A DNA stretch of 64,000 bases, taken from [Phialemoniopsis] sp. UDSM-2020 (lineage: Eukaryota; Ascomycota; Sordariomycetes; Thyridiales; Thyridiaceae). Of this stretch, positions 55,318 through 64,000 are shown in pieces (within the stretch, counting starts at the first letter, position 1; every line of letters begins with the position of its first letter). The stretch is from contig JAEILZ010000002.1 of NCBI GenBank assembly GCA_018873225.1, forward strand, positions 4,402,001-4,466,000, in the 5' to 3' direction. The notes beneath the pieces were generated by a model. That model was not told the origin of the DNA. It saw only the letters and a list, made by a program, of their open reading frames with translations, and searched no databases. The translations under genes and the position numbers were made by a program.

Positions 55318-57387
55318 ATGACTGCCCGCAGTGTCAACATGGCTACTTGCAAGGTATTTTCCCTCACATCTGCCTGCCGGCTCCCCATCCCAAGCAATCA
55401 CTGACAGGATTTGTCACATAGAGGGCAGAAAAGATTCACGATCTCGACATGCGATACCAAAACACCCTGCATCAGGCGAAGCTGATCGTCGGCGAGGAAG
55501 ACACCCGGAGGCACAAGCTTCGCAGTGTCGTTCTCCGAGATGAGGTCACTTCCCTGAAAGACCAACTGGACAACAGAAACGACAAGATCGTCCAGATGTC
55601 TGCACAATACGACGACATCCGCATCCAGCTCGACAAAACCATTGAGAAGTGTCGCGAACAGGAGAAGCAGATCCGTAACTATGTTCGCGAGCAGTCAGGC
55701 CTCAAGGTAGATTCACAGCCCGTACTTCTTGGCTAGCTGACATGCAGGCTAACAGACCTTGCAGGCTGAGATGCAGTCCCTCATGGGTGCATCAACCGAC
55801 TCAACAAAGCTTCTCTCTGAGAAGCTCGCACTAACCCGAGAACTCGGCCTTCTCAAGCCAGAGATTGAGCACCTACAATCTCAATTGGCGCACCAGAAGG
55901 ATGCCCTCAGCCAGAAGCTTGCACTCGAACGCCAACTTGATGCCCTCGAGGTCGAGCTCGCAAACGAGAAACGAGCCGCGCAACGCGCCACACAAAAACA
56001 GGCCAGCAACGACAATCAAGTCGAGGATGATCTGAGAAGCCAAATCCAAGAGCTCGAGAAGCAGCTCGCCGCCGAGAAGCGCGAGGTCGAGAAGGCAAAG
56101 AAGACCACCAAGGGCAAGAAGGGTTCCAACGAGGATGAGCTCAAGCGCAGAATACAGGAGCTCGAGGAAGAACTTGAGTCTGAGCGAAACAGCTCGAACA
56201 CCACCGCACCTGTTAGCAACGGCAATGACGCGCAGATCGACGAGCTACGCCAGCAACTCCAGAGAACCGAGGCCGACCTTGCCAAGGAGAAGAAGACTAC
56301 ACTCGAGCTACGAAAGTCGATCGAGACCCGAGCTTCCGAGGCGGAGCAAGAACGCGACGCCCTGCGACAGAAGTTTGATGAGATGAAGCTTAAGCTACGC
56401 GAGACACGGGAGGAGCTCAAGGCCGCCCGGGCTGAGGCAAAGAAGGGCAAAGACTCGACTGCCGTTGTTGTCTTTGACAGCCCTGTCAAGGTGCCCGTAG
56501 CGAAGCCCCAGGCCCGGAGGAAGCGTGGCGTCAACGAGATTAGCGACGACAAGATGGTTCTTCACACACCCAACAACACCGACGGAAGGTCGAAGCGCCC
56601 CCTTAAGAAGAGGGGCTATGAGCCCACTTTAGTTGGGGAGAAGTCAACATTCTCTATCACGCCGTTCCTTAACAAGACCATCAACTTTGCCGAAGCTTCT
56701 CTCGATCTGAGCACCGGCAAGCGCCAAGCTGCCGAGGAGACTCGCACAGTCACCGAGACTATTGCAGAGGAAGTCGAGGCCGAAGTCGAAGTCGACTCGA
56801 GCGCGTCGGTCGCACCCGCCGAGACTACAGAGACCACTACCGCACCAGTTGCTGCCACAAAGCCCGCGCCCAAGGCACGCGGACGACCTCCCAAGGCCAA
56901 GGTTCTTGGCGAAGCCTCCCCCTCCAAGAGGAACGTCCCGGTCTCCAAGAACCGCAAAACGGCCATCAGCGAGCCCACTTTGGACAAGGTCCTTGAAGAC
57001 AAGAACGAGTCCGCCGTGGTCGAGCAGGAGAACAGGCCACCAGTCACAGCCAAGACGGTGGGCAAGGGCCTCAAGCTCAAGGTTACTACGGCTGCCGAGA
57101 CGACGCGCCACAGCGGCGTGAGCAACACTTCTGCCAACTCCTTGTCGGAGCCTGAGCCTAAGAAGAAGAAGCGTAAGCTGCTTGGTGCTACGAACAAGAC
57201 TCTCTTTGACGAGGAGGACGGCGAGGTGGCACCCGCACCGGCTCCCACGAAGCGCAAGGTGCTTGGTGGCGGTGCGAGGGCTCTTGGCAAGGCCCCGATG
57301 ATGGGCAGAGGTGCGTTTGCTGCGGGCGGCACTTTCTCGCCGCTGAAGAAGGACAGGAGAGGTGTCAATGCGAGCTTCTTGGCTTGA
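55318..57387 (+). CDS. long coiled-coil, basic nuclear-type protein
   Basis: Three exons (55318-55353, 55422-55706, 55765-57387) give 647 residues. The N-terminal half (about 15-375) is almost uninterrupted coiled coil with Leu/Glu/Lys heptads. The C-terminal half is disordered and charged, with a conserved-looking SITPFLNKTINFAEASLDLS block (about 425-445), an AT-hook-like ARGRPPKAK stretch (near 500) and KKKKRK, a nuclear-import-type signal. A tail PMMGRGAFAAGGTFSPLKKDRRG closes it. Together these suggest a structural chromatin, kinetochore or spindle protein, but I do not recognise the family and give no name. The first 12-codon exon is supported by a phase-0 junction that yields RAEKIHDLDMRYQ. 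Confidence 0.75.
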
Positions 57388-57912
57388 TACTTGAGGAGTA
57401 GAGATCGTTCATTGCACAATTTGGGGACACGGACTGGGGTTAGGTTGGGTAAGGCTGGTTTGGTATGGTGGCGTTCTGCTTGTTATTGCATGGTTTGGAG
57501 TTTTGTGTCGTCTTTTCAAGACTAGCATCAGTCTTATTGTAGGAATACTTCTGAATTCTATGCCAACTGAGAAGTGGCTTTTCAAGTCTGTTCGACAATG
57601 CGTACTATGGTGAAAATGAATCAATAAGATGGCCACAGGTGTTAGTGTGTAAGGTCGAATTAAAGCCTAGCACTAACATTTAATCGACATGGGTGGTTCG
57701 AGCTTTTGAAGTTTGCAACCTCATTTCACTTCCTTCCAACGAAAGCGTTACGGCGGCCTTGAGCACGTCTCAATTGATTCTCTCGTCTTGTATAATATCA
57801 CCAATCTATTTAAGCTTGCCCTTTACTACTCCATGAGGTAACCTCGGCCTAGAGAAGGACGCAACAGGCCTAGAGAGCTTTGCTCATCTCGGCCCCCGGA
57901 TTTCTCGCCGTG
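57388..57912. other. intergenic, no gene seen
   Basis: 525 bases between codirectional genes; contains the MRM2 promoter. Nothing distinctive seen. Confidence 0.4.
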
Positions 57913-59468
57913 ATGCGCCCAGCTCTGGCTCGGTCTTGGGCGCGGTCGGCCACGTTAGCCGCTGAAGGGCTCGAGATGTCACAGATTGATCGGCTCGCGT
58001 CTCGGCTATCGCGTACCTCGCTCTCATGGGCTGCGCGGCCGCAGAACGTATGCCGTCAGTGCCAGCGGCGCGCGGCCTCGACGGGCGGCTCGGCGTCGTC
58101 GCGCTGGAAGCAGAGGCAGGGCAAGGACTTCTTTGCGCGCGAGGCCAAGGTACAGGGCCTGAAGAGCAGGGCGGCGTTCAAGCTGCTTGAGGTCCGTCTT
58201 CCCAGCGCTGGTCACACTCGCTCTTTGGAGCGGGCATCATTATCATGAGGAGCATCCGCGAAGATGATTATCTGTCCGACAAGGGCTGACAAGAGGTGCG
58301 ATAGATCGACGCAAAGTACAGGATTTTCAAGCGCGGGCAGTCCGTAGTTGATCTCGTACGTATCTCCGTCTATCCCTTGTTCTCATCTCACACAGGGTGT
58401 GCATCTCATATCATCACAATTCACATCATCTTACACGTGTTCGCACAAACAGGGCTACGCCCCAGGCTCCTGGTCCCAGGTCGCCGCGGAGCGCACCAAG
58501 CCGACAGGCCGCATCCTGGGGATCGACTTGATCCCCGCGCAGCCGCCGCGCGGCGTGTCCACCATCCAGGGCGACTTCCTGTCGCCGCACGTGCAGCAGC
58601 TCGTCAAGCAGTTCCTTGCCGACGACGAGGTGCGCCGGAAGCGGCACCCGGGAGGCAGTACCACCACAGATGAAGCTCCCGAGGCCGAGATCGGAGACGA
58701 CGCCGGCGGCGCTGAGACGGTGGCGGAGCGGCCTAGCTACATCGACCTCGAGAGGCACGCCGTCCAGGAGGAGGCCGAAGCCGAGGCCGAGGTCGAAGAG
58801 GCCCGGAGGGATGAGAAGGGCGGGAGGCTGGTGGATGCAAGTTGCCCTTCACCTCTTCCTTTCCCTCGTTACAGATCACGAAAGCTAACCTCGTCCTTCT
58901 TGTTATATCCAACAGGTAGTCCTAAGCGACATGTCAGCACCCTGGCCCCAGACGGGCGGCTTCTCAGTGAACACGTTGACCAACCCCCACGCCAGGATGA
59001 TGAACACGAGCGGTATGCCCTTTCGCGACCACGCCGGCAGCATGGTGAGTCCTGATCCCCCTTCTTCTTCTTCTCCCCCCCCCCTTCCTCCAGAACCAGT
59101 TCTCTCACCCTTTCTCGCCAAAATCGCAGGACCTCTGCACGGCAGCCCTGTCCTTCGCCAACGACACGCTGCGCGCCGGCGGCCACTTTGTCTGCAAGTT
59201 CTACCAGGGGGCCGAGGACAAGGTGCTCGAGAAGCGCCTGCGCAAGCTCTTTGCCAAGGTGTTTCGCGAGAAGCCCGATTCGTCACGGAGTGTAAGTCTA
59301 GGACCCCTCACCCACTTCTACCCTATTTGCTCGCGGCTATCCTGCCAGAATGGCTACTTACCTGATCCGCGTGGTCTTCAACAGGAATCCAAAGAGGCCT
59401 TCTTCGTCGCGCTGAGGAGGAAAGGAGATGTCGTTCTGAGCGTCGAGGATCTTGAGCCTCCTATTTGA
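57913..59468 (+). CDS. MRM2: mitochondrial 21S rRNA 2'-O-methyltransferase
   Basis: Six exons (57913-58191, 58305-58355, 58453-58836, 58916-59044, 59131-59292, 59385-59468) give 362 residues. It is an FtsJ/RrmJ-type enzyme that methylates a ribose in the mitochondrial large-subunit rRNA. The K-D-K-E tetrad is complete: Lys 90 (RAAFKLLE), Asp 243 (LSDMSAPW), Lys 304 (GGHFVCKFYQG) and Glu 339 (ESKEAFFVALRRK). The SAM loop reads DLGYAPGSWSQVA across an exon junction. The N-terminus is Arg/Ser/Ala-rich and fits a mitochondrial presequence. Two oddities: the third intron begins GCAAGT (a GC-AG intron), and an acidic insertion of about 75 residues (163-236, many Glu/Ala) lies between the SAM-binding strands, absent from bacterial RrmJ. 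Confidence 0.92.
58837..58915 (+). other. GC-AG intron in MRM2
   Basis: The intron starts GCAAGT after GTGGAT and ends CCAACAG. No GT donor nearby keeps the frame into VVLSDM, whereas the GC donor does so exactly. Other than the C it matches the donor consensus, as GC introns usually do. Confidence 0.7.
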
Positions 59469-60059
59469 ATGCCCATGGGAGATGGGCGAATAAACACAGA
59501 TGACCTGTCGATGCTTGTGTGTACGAGTAGAGAGCAATAGACATTGGTCATAGGGCACGACATGTGTACGAAATATCAACTCAAACTGGCATCTCCTGGG
59601 CATTAGAGAAAATTTAATACACCAGCGAAGTGTAAAATATAGAGAGCGAAGACAACGTCCGTGTCGATGTGGCCGAGGCTCACACTAGGACTTCAGACAA
59701 TATGAGTGTAATAATATAGGAGTCTCTTCACAACATCTGCAAGCATGCAGAGCATCACCCGACTCTGCAAGGTCATCAATCATCAAGTCACAGTCACACA
59801 TCAAGCCAGGCATTGTACACACAAAGACCTTTGGATTTGAAATTTCCGTCCAGAGTTGTCCTCTTTTGAATTCATTGCTTTTTTGAATTTTGGTATGACC
59901 GTTTCACGCCGAACCATGCACAATCCCCCACATGAAGAAACCCGAAGGCAGACAACCCATTTGATGTCGAATTCCAAAGGATGTTGCGCATAAAAAGATG
60001 GGCCGACGACGCCGCCGTCGCCCACCACCACGACACCAATCCAGTAACACTCCCACCGC
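59469..60059. terminator. convergent 3' region, MRM2 / RPL18
   Basis: 591 bases between two convergent stop codons. No ORF of note. It presumably includes long 3' untranslated regions for both genes. Confidence 0.4.
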
Positions 60060-61128
60060 TTAAACCTTGAAACCACGCGAGCGTCTGCGACCACGGGCAC
60101 GCTCGAACTTGCGGCCCTTGGACTCGACGTAGGGCTTCTGCAGAGGGGGTCAGTCTTACCGCGCTTACTATTGTCATTCCCAACAAATCGAAACGTACCT
60201 TGTTCTTGTGGGGACCCATGCCGAAGTGCTTGACGGCCTCACGGGCGTTCTTGGGGCCGCGGAGGAGGAGGGTGTTGGCACCGGTGGGCTTCTCGAGGGC
60301 GAGCTGGTCCAGGGTGATGGCCTGGCCGCCGGCGGCGGTGATGCGGGCGCGGGCGGTGGCGGTGAAGCGCATGGCGGCGACCTGCATCTTGGGGACCTCG
60401 AGCAGGCGGTTGTCGTCGGTGACGGGGCCGACAACGACAACGGTCTTCTTCTCGTTGCCGTTCTTCAGGTTGCCGGCGATGCGAGAGAGGGAGACGGGGG
60501 GGCGGTTGATGCGGGACATAAAGAGGCGGCGCAGGACAACCTTGTTGAAAGCCGAGTCGGTACGGCCTGGATGACAAAAGTCAGTATCTCGTTTGATAAA
60601 GCCCAATGTCCGCCAAGATACGGTATCTCGGTGAGAGAAACTGCGCGAGGGGAGGGGTGAGAACTTACGGGCCAGGAAGCGGTAGAGCTTCACCAAGAGC
60701 TTCAGGTAGACGTTGTTGCTCTTGGGCGCCTTGCGGTGCGTGCCCCTGACGTGGTGGGAAGTAAGATCGATACCTGTAACATGACAAAATCTCCAGTCAG
60801 CCTTTTTGTTTTGTGGTATGCTCAAAAAATTGGCTTCAGAACATCATTCCGAGGGCAGCGAAGGTTTTGCAGGCTCGATGACCGCCGTGCGAGAGACAGC
60901 ACCTTGTTACCGGGTATCGTCTTTCGCACAATGTCTGTGTCCATATTGCAAAACTCCTCGCTGCCACTCGAAACAATCTCATCGTGCCGTGGTTCGCAGG
61001 CAGAATCTCGCCATCACCAATCCCTCGTCCGTCCAGGTTTTCACGCCCAGGCCAACAGGAAAGGTGAAGAGCAAAGATCTCCCACTCGCACACAAAGGCT
61101 TTTAGGAAAGCTTCGTTCACGTACCCAT
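60060..61128 (-). CDS. RPL18: 60S ribosomal protein eL18
   Basis: Four exons (61128-61125, 60773-60669, 60566-60199, 60137-60060) give 184 residues, the normal eL18 length. The first coding exon is only four bases (ATG plus one), spliced over 351 bases to complete [20 protein letters not shown]. The following segments ([26 protein letters not shown] split at an intron, then [18 protein letters not shown], and the basic C-terminus [18 protein letters not shown]) match the family. It is a core large-subunit protein. The position of introns near the start codon is typical of ribosomal protein genes. Two RCCCTAA boxes lie about 185-200 bases upstream. Confidence 0.96.
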
Positions 61129-62167
61129 CTTGACGGTGACTCGAGATGCCGGATTAAATCTAGAGTCGACGGGTTGCTGGTCGGTTGGTTGAACGAGGGT
61201 CGAAAAGAAACCTGCGAGAATTGGCTGGGTGGATTTTTTTCGAGGGTTATCCGAGTCGCACCACACCAAAGAGTGCAAACCCACCAAATTCGTGGTTGGT
61301 GGGCGGTGACTTAGGGCAATTAGGGTATTTGATGGTTTTGTGAGAGTTGATTGGGAGAAAGTGTGCAGGTGGGTCCGAGACTTTTTGAGCTCCTCGACTC
61401 GACCAAGCGAATGTGGGTCACTCCTTTCAACTTATGTCATCCGCTCGCGTGAGACCATCAAACGGTCCAAGCGTGAGAAGCTCAAGCTCCCGCGATAACT
61501 TGATCGACGCCTGCTTTGGCCAGTCTCTCATACCATACCCGCAAACTCATGTTCCAACATCGAACGGAGGAAACGCAGAAACCGGAAATGCATTGGAATG
61601 ATATATCTATTGATTGTAGTAAACAAGCCGTCCCCCTTGAGAGGCAGAACGTAGGTATTCTCAAGGGGCAGACCTCTGCACTGCTCTCCTGTAGTGCCGC
61701 AGCGCTCTAAGCTAGCTACCTGCTTGAGTCGCTCTGTCAATTGTCTATGCGTCTGCTCGATACACATATCAGAACAAAGTTTTCCTCTCTTTCTGGCTCA
61801 ATAAAAGGATCTCCGGGGTACAGGATGGGACCCAAGACGTATCCTGCTGTAGTCCAGTGCGTCCCGTCTAGATCTACCCAAGCCGGTCGATGTATAACAC
61901 ACGACTGTCATCTGTCCATGTATGGCTCCCTTCGCCGAAGCTCTTCTCGTTCTCTTAATCTTCCTCCTAATCCATGCTATGCCCTGCGCTGTCTGATGCG
62001 TTGTTACTCCACTCGAATGCTGATATGACTTTTGGTGGTCGCCCATGCCTCTAATGTCGGCGTGCGTTGCGTTCCGTCTCTTGCTTTCCCCTCCTGATAT
62101 CGTCTTTCCATCAATAATAGAGTCATCGCATGGCCGACTGGCAGACCACTTGCGTTAACTGCTCTTC
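61129..62167. other. RPL18 promoter and spacer, no gene seen
   Basis: 1039 bases between the RPL18 start and the carrier stop. The first 250 bases hold the RPL18 promoter. The remaining ORFs are short and unrecognised. Confidence 0.45.
61311..61326 (-). promoter_or_regulatory. two RCCCTAA (Tbf1-type) boxes upstream of RPL18
   Basis: On the minus strand, ACCCTAA (61326-61320) and GCCCTAA (61317-61311) lie 183-198 bases before the RPL18 start codon. RCCCTAA is the binding site of Tbf1, which controls ribosomal protein genes in many ascomycetes. The paired arrangement and distance fit that role. Confidence 0.6.
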
Positions 62168-63442
62168 TCATAGAATAACCTCCTCGTCGCCCGGGTTCAG
62201 ACTGACGAGGAAGTCTCTCGTAAGCTCAAAGCTTAGCCAGCTAGAAGCCATGCTGGGCGCCACCTTGAGCAGGTTGGGTACGATGCCCTTGTAGAGGCCC
62301 TTGATGCCCTCCTGCGCCACGATGACGCGGATCGCGTCCGGAAGCGACTTGTACTGGTAGCCCATGCCGGACATGGTGTTGATCTGGAAGCGCCGGCGTA
62401 GAACATCACTAAAGAGGTCAAATGTGTTAGCGATTCTGTCTTGAATTCTCCGGCGCAGGCTCAGCTTACAATGGATATGTGCACGTCTGCGCAACAGCAC
62501 CAGATATCGCGCCGGCGGCCAGTTTCCTCACGGCGCTCGGGTGCTTCTCTCCGTCGGGCGTCAGGTATTTCCTCACCCACTCGTACACCATAAAGTTCAG
62601 GCCCACGTACGGCGCAACGCCCGCCACAGTCGGGACGATGCCCCGGTACAGGGCCCTGAACCCACCTTCCGTCTTGTACATGACGCTCAGCGTCCCCCAC
62701 ATGCCGGGCAGCTCCTTCGGTTTCGCGCCGAGGTCGGCGAACGAGGCGGACTGGATCGATAACCGCGTCCGCACGATGTCGAGCGGGTATGTGAAGGTGA
62801 CGGAGGTGATGCCGGCCAGGCCACCGCAGACCAGACGGGTCAGCGGCGACATGTCGGCGCCAGGATGTGATTCAAAGATATTCTGTACAGAAAGACACAG
62901 CGGTCAGTATACCAAAAAGCAACAAGCCTCGAGCAGACGCTAGGAAGTTCAAAACGTACCCTCTTGTAGAAATTATAGCTCCCAAACTGCACCGCCGAGT
63001 ATGGCACGATCCGGATGCAGTTGGTGCCGTTGCCGCGCATAAACCCGCGCCACCCTTCCTCCTGCCACATCTTCTTGAGCGCTTTCCCCACCGACAGCTT
63101 GTACTCGTCGCGCCCGATGCTCTGCACCTGGAACAGGATCTTGAGGCGCTCTAGCGGGGACACGACGGTACGAGATACGGCGCCCGCTACGCCGCCGGCG
63201 CAAAACGCCGCGATGACGGGCTGCGAGATGCCGGAGCGAAACTGCGTGGCGAGCGTGTCGGGCTGCGGGTATTGCGACTTGATGATGCCTTCCGCCGCTG
63301 GCGCGGGGGCCGGTCTCGAGGCCGGCGCCGGGGCTGGGCCGGAAGCCTGCTTGGGTTCTTGGTCAGTCCCTTCCGCCCGGCGAGCAACACGGAACAGCTT
63401 GTCCGTAGACGAGGAGGGCCGGTTACTTACAGTGGTCGACAT
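62168..63442 (-). CDS. mitochondrial carrier, YPR011C type
   Basis: Five exons (63442-63431, 63346-62960, 62882-62470, 62408-62168) are read as four coding segments giving 350 residues. Three Solcar repeats are clear from the P-x-[DE]-x-x-[KR] motifs SPLERLK, YPLDIVR and YPFDVLR (the third is split by the last intron). The stretches QPVIAAFCAGGVAGAVSRTVVSPLERLKILFQ and GFMRGNGTNCIRIVPYSAVQFGSYNFYKR are close to yeast YPR011C, a carrier of adenosine 5'-phosphosulfate and PAPS across the inner membrane. The N-terminus is Pro/Ala-rich (PAPAPASRPAPAPA). The first intron (63430-63347) is 84 bases and in frame, so an unspliced reading adds 28 residues; its GTAAGT donor and CTGAC branch make splicing more likely. 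Confidence 0.9.
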
Positions 63443-64000
63443 GATGGGAGACTATGAGGTAGAAACGAGGGTATCAACTGTACTGCTGGCCCCGTCCAGT
63501 CTATGAGGAAGATCGTCCAGCGGGGTTCGGTGATCGGTGTCGGGTAGGAAGAGGATGCTGGACGGGTCGGAGAGGGGCTTCTTCTCATCTAACAAGCACC
63601 AGGATGTACCAATGCGTCGAGGAAAACTTTTTTATGACAAGCGGAACGACCGTGCTGGGAGTGGCGGATGCCAAAACGAAGGTTCTCGTCGAGCTGACCG
63701 GATCAAAGGAGGCGATGGCAGCGGGTCAAGCTCGACATGCTCGAAGGGGAGAAAGGGGACGCTGTCGTCGTCGACCATAGGAGGTGCCCGTGCCTCGGTC
63801 AGGTGTGTGATGTGTTGGTCGTATTGGCAGGGAGGGAAGAAAAGCCGTCAGGGGACAGCTCTTCGTGCGTTGTTGTCGCTATCGAGTGTATAGCGAGGTC
63901 GTCGTTCTTGGTTGTTGCTCGTGGCGGATTTCTTTGCCAGCAGCACTCGTGATGTCGAAAACGGGAACTCTTGACCCGGCGGAGAGCGCGTGCAGATCGA
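63443..64000. other. window end, no gene supported
   Basis: 558 bases upstream of the carrier. A forward ORF of 118 codons (63537-63893) is Gly/Ser/Arg-rich with no domain and looks spurious. A gene could begin beyond the window. Confidence 0.4.

Noticed and set aside
61311..61326. Interstitial telomeric repeat (TTAGGG)
   Set aside because: Only two units, not in tandem register, and located in a ribosomal protein promoter where Tbf1-type boxes are expected.
1..64000. CRISPR arrays, operons or ribosome-binding sites
   Set aside because: The window is a eukaryotic nuclear sequence; no regularly spaced repeats were seen.

Overview
The window is nuclear DNA of a filamentous ascomycete (Pezizomycotina, most likely Sordariomycetes). 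Genes carry one to seven short introns of about 50-100 bases with GT-AG ends and CTRAY-type branch points, both strands are used, housekeeping genes alternate with accessory genes, and families such as 2EXR proteins, KP4-like proteins, double zinc-finger regulators and DHA-type MFS pumps are typical of moulds. The class-level assignment is inference. Exon junctions below were read by eye; every multi-exon model was checked for frame closure.

Region 1 (1-7 kb) is a housekeeping block: AP-3 adaptor mu, a DMAC1-like inner-membrane protein, exosome subunit RRP4 and mitochondrial malonyl-CoA:ACP transacylase, followed by a secreted GH6 cellulase (7.3-8.6 kb) and a 2 kb gene-poor stretch. Region 2 (10.7-24.7 kb) looks like an accessory metabolic/transport neighbourhood: a C2H2+Zn2Cys6 regulator divergent from a 14-TM-type MFS pump, a second MFS transporter, a second Zn2Cys6 regulator divergent from an amidase, a two-lobed protein of unknown function, and a PQ-loop-like membrane protein.

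Region 3 (25.6-32.2 kb) is the most unusual part. It holds a secreted 835-residue protein that joins a KP4 killer-toxin-like domain, an aspzincin (M35-like) metallopeptidase and an SGNH/GDSL hydrolase; a 2EXR protein; a 46-residue secreted precursor with a Kex2 site and a QWC-starting C-terminal peptide resembling an alpha-type pheromone with a single unit; and a secreted Ser/Thr-rich protein ending in an 11-cysteine domain compatible with a defensin-like CS-alpha-beta fold. The two small genes are nearly invisible to an ORF scan because introns split them.

Region 4 (33-41.6 kb) pairs enzymes with regulators: a stand-alone histidinol-dehydrogenase-like enzyme divergent from a Zn2Cys6 regulator (sharing a perfect 12-bp CCG/CGG palindrome), an alpha/beta hydrolase, and a second Zn2Cys6 regulator (with an apparent GG splice donor) divergent from an MDR oxidoreductase, with repeated TTCGTAT boxes between them. 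Region 5 (41.7-52 kb) has a probably broken gene, a small mitochondrial-looking protein, two tail-to-tail regulators and a GH78 alpha-L-rhamnosidase divergent from one of them. Region 6 (52.5-64 kb) returns to housekeeping: a small membrane protein, OST3/OST6, a long coiled-coil protein, mitochondrial rRNA methyltransferase MRM2 (with a GC-AG intron), ribosomal protein eL18 (RPL18) and a YPR011C-type mitochondrial carrier. I saw no tRNA, rRNA, CRISPR array, transposon or viral insertion.
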